NCBI RefSeq assembly: GCF_001686985.1
Contig: NZ_CP015318.1
Location: forward strand, 308,001-372,000
Length of the DNA stretch: 64,000 nt
Reading direction: 5' to 3'
Source: Mesorhizobium amorphae CCNWGS0123
GTDB taxonomy: Bacteria > Pseudomonadota > Alphaproteobacteria > Rhizobiales > Rhizobiaceae
Shown here: piece after piece, positions 33,914 through 45,186 of the stretch
Numbering within the stretch: the stretch's first letter is position 1
Layout of the letters: every line of letters starts with the position of its first letter
Notes under the pieces: generated by a model
Database searches by the model: none
Told to the model about the DNA's origin: nothing
What the model saw: the letters and a program-made list of their open reading frames with translations, nothing else
Translations under genes and position numbers: made by a program

Positions 33914-34861
33914 ATGTCTGAGTGTCGGCTACCGCTCCCGGGCATGACGAAAGACGACCAAATGGGCTTCGAAATCGTGCTTTCCGCGCGGGCGGCGCCG
34001 CTTGAGGCGATGTTGAGGCAGCTCCTCGACGCCCGCACGCTTTCGGGCGAGATCGCCCGGCCGGAGCGGCTGATGGCGGCCATGCGTCACGGCGTGCTGA
34101 ATGGCGGCAAGCGGCTCCGTCCTTTCCTGGTCATGGAAAGCGCAGCACTCTTCTCCGCCGACGGCGAGGCAGCATTGCGCGTCGCAGCCGCGCTCGAATG
34201 CGTGCATTGCTATTCGCTGATCCATGACGATTTGCCGGCCATGGACGATGACGATCTGCGCCGCGGCCAGCCGACCGTGCACAAGGCCTTCGACGACGCC
34301 ACCGCGATCCTTGCCGGCGACGCGCTTCTGACTTTAGCCTTCGACATCCTGGCCGATGAGGCAACGATGCTGCCGGCGGAGCGCAGGGCAGCCCTGGTGC
34401 TGGCGCTTGCCCGCGCCGCCGGTGCCGGCGGCATGGTCGGCGGCCAGACGCTCGACCTCGAGGCCGAGCGCAGCAGGCCGGACGAGGCCGGCATCATCCG
34501 GCTGCAGGCGATGAAGACCGGCGCGCTTATCCGCTTCGCCTGCGAGGCAGGCGCCATCATCGGCGGTGCGGCACAAGAGGATCGCGAGAGGCTGGCCGAA
34601 TTCGGCTCTGCGATCGGGCTCGCCTTCCAGCTTGCCGACGATTTGCTCGACCTGACGGCGGACGCGCACCAGATGGGCAAGGCGACCGGCAAGGACGCGG
34701 CCGCCGGCAAGGCGACGCTGGTGGCACTGCACGGCGCCGGCTGGGCGCGCAGCCAGCTCAACGGCCTCGTCGGCCAGGCACATGCGCTGCTCGAACCTTA
34801 CGGCGAACAAGCGGTGCTGCTGAAGGAAGCGGCAAAGTTCGTGGCGAACCGCAACAGCTGA
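33914..34861 (+). CDS. ispA: farnesyl/polyprenyl diphosphate synthase
   Basis: A 315-residue class I prenyl elongase. The first Asp-rich motif is DDLPAMD (105-111) and the second LADDLLD, with GGKRLRP near the start and QTLDLEAE in the middle. The short spacing before the first motif matches FPP/GGPP-type synthases. It makes farnesyl diphosphate for quinones, lipid carriers and hopanoids. Exact chain length is not readable. The start could also be ATG at 33944 or 33962. Confidence 0.88.
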   Translation: MSECRLPLPGMTKDDQMGFEIVLSARAAPLEAMLRQLLDARTLSGEIARPERLMAAMRHGVLNGGKRLRPFLVMESAALFSADGEAALRVAAALECVHCYSLIHDDLPAMDDDDLRRGQPTVHKAFDDATAILAGDALLTLAFDILADEATMLPAERRAALVLALARAAGAGGMVGGQTLDLEAERSRPDEAGIIRLQAMKTGALIRFACEAGAIIGGAAQEDRERLAEFGSAIGLAFQLADDLLDLTADAHQMGKATGKDAAAGKATLVALHGAGWARSQLNGLVGQAHALLEPYGEQAVLLKEAAKFVANRNS

Positions 34862-34936
34862 CGTTGCGGCCAGCTGGATGCGCTTAGTCCGGGTTCTCCA
34901 GGGTGAGATCCACCTTCTTGGCTGTTTCTGGCCCGT

Positions 34937-34955
34937 CGTTTCCGTGAAAGGGTGA
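34937..34955. repeat. fragment of the rhizobial intergenic repeat
   Basis: CGTTTCCGTGAAAGGGTGA matches the second word of the repeat at 28511-28529. It lies in the 279-bp gap between the prenyltransferase and the kinase gene, which shows no gene. Confidence 0.4.
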
Positions 34956-35140
34956 CGACCCGACTGCTCAGAATTGATGCGCCTATCGCCCGGTAGATAA
35001 CTGTTGCGGCGGCATAGGATCAAAAGCTTTCATTCATCGACATGCAGCCTCGACATCGACGTCCCCGCACGAACGAAATTTTAATGTAAATCAAGCGTAA
35101 TCCCGACCATTATAATGATGCGTATGTGTTGGGGTTGCGC

Positions 35141-37483
<2,343 letters not shown>

Positions 37484-37534
37484 CCACGCCATTCATGCCT
37501 CGGAGGGGCACCCTTCGCCCAATTTCATGACCGC

Positions 37535-38086
37535 CTATAGCCGAAATTCCTGTTGGATGCGACGGGCGCATTCGATCGGCGAGAGCAAGCCGGTGTCGAT
37601 CTCGAGATCGTAGCGGTTGCCCTTGTGGACACGGTCGTATTGCCAGCGCGCCAGGCCAGGCAGCCTGTCGGCACGCTGGGCCTCCCGCGCCTCGAGCAAG
37701 GCCAGCGGCGCGAAGACGCCGACCACGTGGAGATCGAAGCCGGACAGCAGCGCCTGATACTCCGACATCTCGTCATCGCAAAGCACGTCATCGACGATGA
37801 GGTTGTTGCCCTGCCCGGCCATGGCGGCAACGGCGTGCCGCATGCCTTGCATAGCTCGCCGGCCGACCGGACCTGCCTTGATGACGACGGACGGTTTGCC
37901 GTCCTGCCAGACAGTCTCGAAGCAAAAGCCTTGCGCATGGTCCTGCAGCGTCTCGGGCAGCATCTCCAGAAAGGCGTCCATCTGCACATGCAGGAACGGC
38001 TCGGCCGTGATCGTCTGCAGCGCCCTGGCGATCGAACTCTTGCCGGCGCTGCCGACGCCGTTGAGCAGGACAATTTTGGCTGTCAC
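37535..38086 (-). CDS. chloramphenicol phosphotransferase-like P-loop kinase
   Basis: A 183-residue P-loop protein starting at GTG (AKIVLLNGVGSAGKSSIARAL, Walker A G10-S17). A second acidic site (LIVDDVLCDDEMS) and a lid-like region (LEAREAQRADRLPGLARWQYDRVH) follow; this matches the CPT/AAA_33-type small-molecule kinases. Role unknown; resistance is not implied. GTG at 38086 is chosen because AGGAGGGG stands right before it; an ATG at 38179 gives an unlikely leader. It converges on the histidine kinase gene. Confidence 0.78.
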   Translation of the reverse strand: MTAKIVLLNGVGSAGKSSIARALQTITAEPFLHVQMDAFLEMLPETLQDHAQGFCFETVWQDGKPSVVIKAGPVGRRAMQGMRHAVAAMAGQGNNLIVDDVLCDDEMSEYQALLSGFDLHVVGVFAPLALLEAREAQRADRLPGLARWQYDRVHKGNRYDLEIDTGLLSPIECARRIQQEFRL

Positions 38087-38124
38087 GTCAGAACCCCTCC
38101 TAGCCAGGATTTGCGATCCACGAC

Positions 38125-38979
38125 CTACCGGTTCCGCACCACGATACAGGCGCCGCCGACGCTTTGCAGTTTCTGGCAAATGACGTTGGCGGCGGCGCGA
38201 TTGTCGACACCGATGCGGACCGCATAGATGCCGCGCCGCCCGATCGGCGTGCGCACCCGGCTGACGACCGGGTCATGGCCGGAGAGCAGGGCCGGAAACC
38301 GGCCCCTCACCCGCAGCCATTGATTGATCGCAGCACCCCGGCGGAAATTTCCAGCCACCTGAACGCCCCATGGCTTGACGTTGATCGAGGCCATCGCCAC
38401 GGTTCTCGACATGATCACCGGCAGTTTGCGGCAAGCGACGGCGAAGCTCATCTTCTTGTCGAGCGGCTGGATGGTGCCGGCATAGGTGGTGTCGGTGAAC
38501 TTGTCGGCGGGTTCACCCATGATGTCGAAGACGTAGCTCTCGGTCTCCATCGGCAGGAAGCCGCCGGAACTCAGCCAGCGCGACACGCGGCTCTCGCCGG
38601 CATTGTAGGCAGCCGCCGCCAGGCCGAGATTGCCGAAGCCGACCTTCATTTCGGCGAGATATTTGGCGGAAGCCGGGATCGCCTGCTCGATGTCGAAGGA
38701 GTTCGCCAACCCTCGCATCTTGGCGGTCCCCGGCATGAACTGGGCGATGCCTTCCGCCCCGACCGGGCTCACCGCATTCGGATCGAAGCGGCTTTCCTTC
38801 CAGATCAGGCGGGCGAAAAAGTCCTTGGGCAGGGCATTCTGGTCGGCATGCGCCTCGATCAGGTCGCAGACCCGGTTGATCAATCTCTTGGCGGCGGATT
38901 GCGGCGGATCGGCCTCGACAGCCGTCGTCCAGCCCAATCCGCAAAGCAGGACCAGCGTCGCCCTGAGGAAACGCCGCAT
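38125..38979 (-). CDS. exported lytic transglycosylase with SPOR-like C-terminus
   Basis: A 284-residue protein. Signal peptide (MRRFLRATLVLLCGLGWTTAVEA), then an SLT domain with catalytic Glu62 in IWKESRFDPNAVSPVGAEGIAQFMPGTA and the late motif LAAAAYNAGESRVSRWL. The final ~75 residues (INQWLRVRGRFPALLSGHDPVVSRV...IYAVRIGVDNRAAANVICQKLQSVGGACIVVRN) have the shape of a SPOR domain, which binds denuded glycan at division sites. It cleaves peptidoglycan in the periplasm. Upstream ispG ends only 5 nt before this start. Confidence 0.9.
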   Translation of the reverse strand: MRRFLRATLVLLCGLGWTTAVEADPPQSAAKRLINRVCDLIEAHADQNALPKDFFARLIWKESRFDPNAVSPVGAEGIAQFMPGTAKMRGLANSFDIEQAIPASAKYLAEMKVGFGNLGLAAAAYNAGESRVSRWLSSGGFLPMETESYVFDIMGEPADKFTDTTYAGTIQPLDKKMSFAVACRKLPVIMSRTVAMASINVKPWGVQVAGNFRRGAAINQWLRVRGRFPALLSGHDPVVSRVRTPIGRRGIYAVRIGVDNRAAANVICQKLQSVGGACIVVRNR

Positions 38980-38984
38980 CAGAC

Positions 38985-40238
38985 CTACTCCGCTGCAGCC
39001 TTGCCGTGTTGCCCAAACCGCTGCTCGATATAGTCGGCGACCATCTTCTCGAAATCCGCTGCGATCGAAGGGCCGCGCAGCGTCGCCGCCTTCTTGCCGT
39101 CGACGAACACCGGCGCCGTCGGCGTCTCGCCGGTGCCTGGCAGGGATATGCCGATATCGGCATGCTTGGATTCGCCGGGGCCGTTGACGATGCAGCCCAT
39201 CACCGCGACCTTGAGGTTCTCGACGCCGGGATATTTCTCGCGCCAGACAGGCATGTTCTTCCTGAGGTCGGCCTGGATGTTCTGCGCCAGTTCCTGGAAC
39301 ACGGTCGACGTCGTGCGGCCGCAGCCTGGGCAGGCGGCGACGATCGGCACGAACTGGCGGAAGCCCATGGTCTGCAGCAATTCCTGCGACACCTGCACTT
39401 CGCGGGTGCGGTCGCCATTCGGCTCCGGCGTCAGCGAGATGCGGATCGTGTCGCCGATGCCTTGCTGCAGCAGGATGCCCATCGCTGCGGACGAGGCGAC
39501 AATGCCTTTCGAGCCCATGCCGGCCTCGGTCAGGCCGAGATGCAGCGCGTGGTTGGAGCGGGTGGCGAGTTCGGTGTAGACGGCGATCAGGTCCTGCACG
39601 CCGCTGACCTTGGCCGACAGGATGATCTTGTCACGGCCAAGGCCGATCTCCTCGGCCATCTCGGCCGACAGGATCGCCGACTGCACGATCGCTTCACGGG
39701 TGACTTCCTGGGCGGTGAGCGGAAAGCCTTGCGCCTGGTTTTCGTCCATCAGCCGGGTCAGCAGCTCCTGGTCGAGCGAACCCCAGTTGACGCCGATACG
39801 CACCGGCTTGTCGTATTTGATCGCCATCTCGACGATCGCCGCGAACTGGCGGTCCTTCTTGTCCTTGAAGCCGACATTGCCCGGGTTGATGCGGTATTTG
39901 GCCAGCGCCTCGGCGCAAGCCGGATGATCGGCCAGGAGCTTGTGGCCGATATAGTGGAAATCGCCGACCAGCGGCACGTTGATGCCGAGCCGTTGGAGCC
40001 GGTCGCGGATGGCCGGCACGGCGGCGGCGCTCTCGTCGCGGTCGACGGTGATGCGCACGATCTCGGAGCCGGCACGATGCAGCGCTGCAACTTGCGCCAC
40101 GGTCTGGTCGATATCGGCCGTGTCGGTATTGGTCATCGACTGCACGACGACAGGCGCAGCGCCGCCGACGACGACGCCGCCGACGTCGACGCCGACCGAC
40201 GTGCGGCGCGGGAAAGGAGAGGAAAAATACCCGGTCAT
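38985..40238 (-). CDS. ispG: 4-hydroxy-3-methylbut-2-en-1-yl diphosphate synthase (GcpE)
   Basis: A 417-residue iron-sulfur enzyme of the MEP isoprenoid pathway. It converts MEcPP to HMBPP. The core starts [23 protein letters not shown]; the [4Fe-4S] cysteines lie in AACPGCGRT and [11 protein letters not shown]. Length is normal for the two-domain bacterial form. ATG at 40238 follows AAGAGG; an in-frame ATG at 40307 is not favoured. It precedes the transglycosylase gene by 5 nt. Confidence 0.96.
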   Translation of the reverse strand: MTGYFSSPFPRRTSVGVDVGGVVVGGAAPVVVQSMTNTDTADIDQTVAQVAALHRAGSEIVRITVDRDESAAAVPAIRDRLQRLGINVPLVGDFHYIGHKLLADHPACAEALAKYRINPGNVGFKDKKDRQFAAIVEMAIKYDKPVRIGVNWGSLDQELLTRLMDENQAQGFPLTAQEVTREAIVQSAILSAEMAEEIGLGRDKIILSAKVSGVQDLIAVYTELATRSNHALHLGLTEAGMGSKGIVASSAAMGILLQQGIGDTIRISLTPEPNGDRTREVQVSQELLQTMGFRQFVPIVAACPGCGRTTSTVFQELAQNIQADLRKNMPVWREKYPGVENLKVAVMGCIVNGPGESKHADIGISLPGTGETPTAPVFVDGKKAATLRGPSIAADFEKMVADYIEQRFGQHGKAAAE

Positions 40239-40494
40239 GGCCGGCCGCCTCTTAGCTAGAAGGTCCAGGCATGAGGTGGAGGAGCAAAGATGGCTTGTCA
40301 ATGGCAAGCAGTCGCGGCAAATCGCCGGGAGGCCAGGAAAGCCTGGCGTTCACGAGAGTCGCATTCCGGCTTCGCCGGTGACGACAACAGCGGGATGTTG
40401 GATTTCAGAACAAACCACCAACCCCGGCGGCATGACTGCCACCGGAACGTTGATTGCGCACCGAAGGGGGCGCGCGCTGTTTGCTAGTGGAGCG

Positions 40495-40674
40495 TCAGTG
40501 CGTCGTCGGTTTTGCCTTCAGCTTTTCAATCTCGTCCTTGATTGCCAGCTTGCGCCGCTTGAGATTCACGATCTCGAGGTCGTCGACCGAAGGATGGTTC
40601 ATCGCGTCGGTGATTTCGCGCTCGATGTCGCCGTGTTTCCGCTGCAACTCATCAAGATGGGATGCAAGAGACAT
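40495..40674 (-). CDS. DUF465 (YdcH-like) small protein
   Basis: A 59-residue coiled-coil protein (MSLASHLDELQRKHGDIERE... NHPSVDDLEIVNLKRRKLAIKDEIEKLKA), a typical DUF465 protein. AAAGGGAGAACCAATC precedes ATG at 40674. A second DUF465 gene is divergent, 242 bp away. Family members have no settled function. Confidence 0.88.
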   Translation of the reverse strand: MSLASHLDELQRKHGDIEREITDAMNHPSVDDLEIVNLKRRKLAIKDEIEKLKAKPTTH

Positions 40675-40916
40675 GATTGGTTCTCCCTTTCATGGTTTTC
40701 CTCGATTGCAGCCGCCAAAATGCGTCCACCGCCAGTTCGCATCTGTGACAGCGCGATGACACTCTGCCACCATCCGCCGTCGATGTCGAATGCCCTGTGG
40801 TAGCATTCCACGACAATGTGAAATGTGATAAGGCCTGCGCACCGGTGGCAAAATCCCGCCGGCCCCGCCCAATCAGGCCCATCCTTTGGGCGCCGCTTAC
40901 GTGCAGACGGTAGATT

Positions 40917-41120
40917 ATGTCCGAACAGGAACAGGCTGAGATCCGCCTCGAATATTCCCGCCTGAAGCAGGAACACGCCGATTTCGACGCCGCCATCAAC
41001 GCTATGATCGCCATGGGCTGCGACCCGCTGCAGATCCAGCGCATGAAGAAGAAGAAGCTCTTCCTCAAGGATCGGCTGATGGCGCTGGAAGACCGCATCA
41101 TTCCCGACATCATTGCCTGA
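40917..41120 (+). CDS. DUF465 (YdcH-like) small protein, second copy
   Basis: A 67-residue helical protein of the same family (EIRLEYSRLKQEHADFDAAINAMIAMGCDPLQIQRMKKKKLFLKDRLMALEDRIIPDI). The K-K-K-L-x-L-K-D motif at the turn matches its divergent neighbour at 40495. In many rhizobia this pair stands directly before purE; here purE is about 5.8 kb away, beyond a catabolic module. Confidence 0.88.
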   Translation: MSEQEQAEIRLEYSRLKQEHADFDAAINAMIAMGCDPLQIQRMKKKKLFLKDRLMALEDRIIPDIIA

Positions 41121-41150
41121 GCAGCGTCCGAGCCTCGCGGCTCAAACGCC

Positions 41151-41954
41151 TCACGCCGCGATGGACAGCCGCGCCGCGCGCTGGCGCAGCAGGACAAGCA
41201 GTTCGTCGGTCTTTTCCCTCGACGTGTCGATCGGAACCACCAGGCACATCGTCGCCTCGACCTTGCCCGGAGCCGAGAACACGGGTGCGGCCAGGCATTT
41301 CGTGTAGGCGTCGACCAGGCCCGAAGTCACGCAGTAGCCGGTCGATCTGGCCGTCGCGATGTCGGCGATGAAATCGTCGAGCTTGAGCCTGCGTCCGTCC
41401 GGCAGCACGAGGTCGTCTTCGGAGACCATGTCCTCGATATCAGCTCTTTCGAGACCGGCCAGCAGCAGCCGTCCGGAAGCCGTCCAGGGCAATGGGATCT
41501 GCAGACCGGTGGCCGAGCTGATTCGGAACGGCCTGGTGCCCGGACTGGAATGGACGATCGTGTAGCGGCCGCTTTGCAGCATGCACAATTCGGAGGTCTC
41601 GCCGGTCTGGCGCGACAGGTCGTCGACCTCCTGGCGGCCACGCCGGAGCAGGTCGTTGCCGCGCACATAATCCATTCCGTAGAGATAGAGCTTCTTGCCG
41701 AAATAGACCCGGTTGCCGTCGCCGGCCATTTCCAGCAGGCCCGCATCCACCAGCGAACGTACCAGCGTATAGGTCGTCGATCGGGGCGCGTTGACGCCCT
41801 TGGCGAGGTCGCCAATGCCGATCGCACGCTGCGTCGTATGCAGGAACTCAAATATCTCGAGCACCCGGTTGAGGCCCTTCTCGCGAGAGCCCGGGGTCTT
41901 GTCCTCGGTCGGGCTGATGTCCGGCCTATCTGTAACGCCAATACCGTCTTGCAT
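41151..41954 (-). CDS. IclR-family transcriptional regulator
   Basis: A 267-residue regulator. The winged helix (NRVLEIFEFLHTTQRAIGIGDLAKGVNAPRSTTYTLVRSLVDAGLLEMAGDGNRVYFG) is followed by the IclR ligand domain (SELCMLQSGRYTIVHSSPGTRPFRISSATGLQIPLPWTASGRLLLAGL...). It probably controls the divergent transporter operon starting at 42074, from dyads in the 119-bp gap. The inducer is unknown; likely the imported compound. Confidence 0.92.
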   Translation of the reverse strand: MQDGIGVTDRPDISPTEDKTPGSREKGLNRVLEIFEFLHTTQRAIGIGDLAKGVNAPRSTTYTLVRSLVDAGLLEMAGDGNRVYFGKKLYLYGMDYVRGNDLLRRGRQEVDDLSRQTGETSELCMLQSGRYTIVHSSPGTRPFRISSATGLQIPLPWTASGRLLLAGLERADIEDMVSEDDLVLPDGRRLKLDDFIADIATARSTGYCVTSGLVDAYTKCLAAPVFSAPGKVEATMCLVVPIDTSREKTDELLVLLRQRAARLSIAA

Positions 41955-41975
41955 TACTGATTCCTGATGTTAGTA

Positions 41976-42029
41976 TCTGTCTTGTACAAGGTACAGACGT
42001 CTTTTGTAAGAGACAAATTGTCAAAAGAC
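41976..42029. promoter_or_regulatory. two dyads in the IclR/ABC divergent promoter region
   Basis: First dyad: TCTGT and ACAGA flank CTTGTACAAG (41976-41997). Second: GTCTTTTG and CAAAAGAC are perfect 8-bp arms 15 nt apart (41999-42029). Both sit between the two starts and suit IclR binding. Confidence 0.55.
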
Positions 42030-42073
42030 ACATGTATCTGAAAGGGGAACACAACCACGAAAAGGAGGTCGCC

Positions 42074-42955
42074 ATGAACGATACATCCAAGAGACGTGAT
42101 TTTCTGAAATTGGGAATGGCCGGGCTCGCCACGGCCGGAGTAATCGGCGCAGCCGCCTCGGTCGATGTCCAGAAGGCGGCGGCACAAGCCGCACCCGACA
42201 GCCTGCTGCGCACCGTTCTCGAGCGCGGCAAGCTGATCGTCGGCACCGGAAGCACCAACGCGCCCTGGCATTTCGAAAACGATGCCGGCGAACTCGTCGG
42301 CATGGACATCACCATGGGCCACATCCTGGCCAAGGGGCTATTCGACGACCCGACCAAGATCGAGTTCGTCATGCAGGACCCGGCGCAGCGCATTCCGAAT
42401 GTCACCACCAACAAGGTCGACATCACCATCCAGTTCATGACCATGACCGCCCAGCGCTCGCAGCTGATCAACTTCTCCAGGCCCTACTACGTCGAAGGCG
42501 TCGCGCTGCTGACGCTTCCGTCAGCCGAGAACAAGACATTCGACAAGCTGCTCGCCGGCGGTTCGGCAACACGCATTTCCATCCTGCAGAACGTCGATGC
42601 CGAGCAGAATGTCCATCTCGTCCTGCCGCAGTCACAGGTGATGCAGATCGACACCCAGGCCAACGTACTGCAGGCGCTGGAATCGAAGCGTGTCGATGCG
42701 GCCGCCGTCGATCTCTCGACGGTCCGCTGGCTGGCCTCGCGCAATCCCGACAAATATTTCGATGCCGGCAAGAGCTGGTTCTCGATGCTTTACGGCGCAG
42801 CACTGCGGCAAGGCGATCCCGACTGGCTGGCCTTCGTCAACACAGCCTTCGCGACGGCGATGTTCGGTCATGAAACGGCGCTCTACGACGCCGCATTCAA
42901 GGACTATTTCGGGCTGGAGCCGCCGGCGCGGCATCCCGGTTTCCCGGTTATCTGA
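42074..42955 (+). CDS. ABC transporter substrate-binding protein, amino-acid (family 3) type
   Basis: A 293-residue periplasmic binding protein. A twin-arginine signal (SKRRDFLKLGMAGLATAGVIGAAAS) sends it through Tat. The mature part starts VLERGKLIVGTGSTNAPWHFENDAGELVGMDITMGHILAKGLF and has the family's core (NKVDITIQFMTMTAQRSQLINFSRPYY). It delivers a polar amino acid or similar compound to the permeases at 43040 and 43707. AAAAGGAGGTCGCC precedes ATG at 42074. The signal is unusual for this family, where Sec signals are common. Confidence 0.9.
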   Translation: MNDTSKRRDFLKLGMAGLATAGVIGAAASVDVQKAAAQAAPDSLLRTVLERGKLIVGTGSTNAPWHFENDAGELVGMDITMGHILAKGLFDDPTKIEFVMQDPAQRIPNVTTNKVDITIQFMTMTAQRSQLINFSRPYYVEGVALLTLPSAENKTFDKLLAGGSATRISILQNVDAEQNVHLVLPQSQVMQIDTQANVLQALESKRVDAAAVDLSTVRWLASRNPDKYFDAGKSWFSMLYGAALRQGDPDWLAFVNTAFATAMFGHETALYDAAFKDYFGLEPPARHPGFPVI

Positions 42956-43039
42956 CAAAAGCCGGCGGAGGGGCAAGCACGCCCTTCCGCCTCCTTCTCC
43001 TCGACAGCGTGATGCCACGCTGGCTATTGAGGCGGACGC

Positions 43040-43705
43040 ATGGGCTATACGCTCAACTTCAACCTGATCTGGCGGCATTTCGACAAGCTCTGGGGCGGGC
43101 TGCTGCTCAGTCTTGAGCTCGCCGTCATCTCGATCGCCATCGGCATCGTCATCGGGCTCGTGCTGGCGGTCTGGTATGTTTCGGCCGGGCGCGTCGTGCG
43201 GTCGATCATCGCCGCCTATGTCGAATTCATTCGCAACGTGCCGCTGATCCTGCTCGTCTACCTCGTCTTCTACGGCCTGCCGACCGTGGTCGATATCGCC
43301 TACAGCGCACCGACCTCGTTCGTCGCCACGCTGTCGCTCTACAGCGGCGCCTATCTGGTCGAGGTGTTTCGCTCAGGCCTCGAAGCCGTGCCGCGCGGAC
43401 AGCTGGATGCCGGCAAGGCGATCGGCCTGACGCCCTGGCAGCGGCTCATCCATGTACGCCTGCCGACGATGCTGCGCATCACGCTGCCGGCGCTTTCGAA
43501 CACCTTCCTGTCGCTGTTCAAGGACACCTCCGTCGCCTCGGTCATCTCGGTGCCCGAGCTCACCTACGGCGCCCAGTGGATCAATTTCAACACCTTCCGC
43601 ATCGTCGAGGTCTATCTGGTGACCACGGCAATGTATCTGCTGACCGGCTATGTGCTGCTTTTCGCGCTCAGGCTCGTCGAGCGTCGGTTCAGGGCGGCGC
43701 GCTGA
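43040..43705 (+). CDS. amino-acid ABC transporter permease
   Basis: A 221-residue inner-membrane permease of the HisMQ/GlnP type with about five helices. The EAA loop is visible (GAYLVEVFRSGLEAVPRGQLDAGKAIGLTPWQRLIHVRLPTMLR). It forms the channel with the permease at 43707, whose start follows the stop by one base. Substrate specificity comes from the binding protein. Confidence 0.92.
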   Translation: MGYTLNFNLIWRHFDKLWGGLLLSLELAVISIAIGIVIGLVLAVWYVSAGRVVRSIIAAYVEFIRNVPLILLVYLVFYGLPTVVDIAYSAPTSFVATLSLYSGAYLVEVFRSGLEAVPRGQLDAGKAIGLTPWQRLIHVRLPTMLRITLPALSNTFLSLFKDTSVASVISVPELTYGAQWINFNTFRIVEVYLVTTAMYLLTGYVLLFALRLVERRFRAAR

Positions 43706-43706
43706 C

Positions 43707-44357
43707 ATGCTGGGCCAGATCATCTACGCCTTGCCGTTCCTCGCCGAAGGCTTCGCCGTGACGCTGTGGGTGTCGCTGCTGGTCGTGGTCCTGTCGCTCG
43801 TGGCCGGTGTCGTGCTGGGCGTTGGCCTCGTCTACGGTCCGGCGCCGGTGCGCTGGGCAGTGCGCATCTTCAGCGACACCATCCGCGGCATCCCGATCCT
43901 GGTGCTGATCTTCTTCGTCTATTACGGCCTGCCGGCCGTCGGGATTCACCTGCAGTCCTTCTGGGCGGCGGTGCTGGCGCTGACCTTGTTCAAGACGGCG
44001 CAGGTCGTGGAATATCTGCGCGGCGCCGTCGGCTCCATTCCCAGGGGCCAGTCCGAAGCGGCGATGGCGATCGGGCTGACCTTCCGCCAGCGGCTGGCCT
44101 ACGTCATCTTTCCGCAGGCCTTCAGGCGCTTCCTGCCGCCCTGGATCAACGGCGTCACCGATGCGGTCAAGGGCAGCGCGCTGGTCTCGCTGCTCGGCAT
44201 CACCGACCTGATGCAGGCCATCAACCAGGTCATCGGCCGCACCTACGAGGCCATGCCGCTCTATATCCTCGGCGCGCTGGTCTACTTCGCGGTCAACTAC
44301 GCGCTTTCGCTCGCCAGCCGGCGTCTGGAACAGCGCTTCGCCTTCATTCGGGAATAG
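43707..44357 (+). CDS. amino-acid ABC transporter permease, second subunit
   Basis: A 216-residue permease similar in size and layout to its neighbour. EAA motif region: TAQVVEYLRGAVGSIPRGQSEAAMAIGLTFRQRLAYVIFPQAFRRFLP. The ATG at 43707 lies one nucleotide after the previous stop, so the two are translationally coupled. An in-frame ATG at 43650 lies inside the previous gene and is not used. The ATPase gene starts 5 nt beyond this stop. Confidence 0.92.
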   Translation: MLGQIIYALPFLAEGFAVTLWVSLLVVVLSLVAGVVLGVGLVYGPAPVRWAVRIFSDTIRGIPILVLIFFVYYGLPAVGIHLQSFWAAVLALTLFKTAQVVEYLRGAVGSIPRGQSEAAMAIGLTFRQRLAYVIFPQAFRRFLPPWINGVTDAVKGSALVSLLGITDLMQAINQVIGRTYEAMPLYILGALVYFAVNYALSLASRRLEQRFAFIRE

Positions 44358-44362
44358 CAAGA

Positions 44363-45151
44363 ATGTCCGATGCCTCCAATGCCGCGCTGCTCGATGTGCG
44401 TGATGTTTCCAAGGCCTTCGGCACTGTCGAGGTGCTGCGTGCCGTCAGCCTCGAGGTGAAGCGCGGCGAGGTGGTGACCATCATCGGGCCGTCGGGCAGC
44501 GGCAAGACCACGCTGCTGCGCTGCGTCAACTTCCTCGAAAGCTACGACAGCGGCTCGATCCGCATCGACGGCAAGGAGGTCGGCTATCGCGATGCCGGGA
44601 CACGCCAGCACCGCAGCGAGCGCGATCTGGCGGCGATGCGCGCCGAGACCGGAATGGTCTTCCAGAGCTTCAACCTGTTCCCGCATCTGACCGCGGCCGG
44701 CAACATCATGCTCGGCCTGCGCAAAGTGCGCGGAAAGAGCGAGGCCGAGGCGCGCCAGATCGCCGAGCACTGGCTCGGCCGGGTCGGCCTCGCCCACAAG
44801 GCCGACAGCCTGCCGGCCGAGCTTTCCGGCGGCCAGCAGCAGCGCGTCGGCATAGCCCGCGCGGTCGCCATGGAGCCGAAGATCCTGCTTCTCGACGAGA
44901 TAACCTCCGCACTCGATCCCGAACTGGTCGGTGAGGTGCTGGCCGTCGTGCGCAGCCTGGCCGAGGACGGCATGACGATGCTGATGGTCACCCATGAAAT
45001 GGCCTTTGCGCGCGATGCCTCGAGCCGCATCGTCTTCATGGCCGATGGCGGCGTCAGCGCTGTTGGCCCGCCGGCCGAAATCCTGGCGGCGGAAGCGTCA
45101 AACGAACGCCTGCGCAGCTTTCTGGCGCGGTTCCGCGCCTCGCATTTCTGA
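44363..45151 (+). CDS. amino-acid ABC transporter ATP-binding protein
   Basis: A 262-residue ATPase. Walker A GPSGSGKTT (42-50), Q-loop MVFQSFNLFPHLT, signature LSGGQQQR, Walker B ILLLDEITSALD and switch His in MVTHEM are all present. Short insert in the helical region (DAGTRQHRSERDLAAMRAETG). It drives uptake through the two permeases immediately upstream. In-frame codons before 44363 belong to the preceding permease gene. Confidence 0.95.
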   Translation: MSDASNAALLDVRDVSKAFGTVEVLRAVSLEVKRGEVVTIIGPSGSGKTTLLRCVNFLESYDSGSIRIDGKEVGYRDAGTRQHRSERDLAAMRAETGMVFQSFNLFPHLTAAGNIMLGLRKVRGKSEAEARQIAEHWLGRVGLAHKADSLPAELSGGQQQRVGIARAVAMEPKILLLDEITSALDPELVGEVLAVVRSLAEDGMTMLMVTHEMAFARDASSRIVFMADGGVSAVGPPAEILAAEASNERLRSFLARFRASHF

Positions 45152-45186
45152 CACCGGACAGCGAAAGCTGCCGCAAGGAGCATTTG

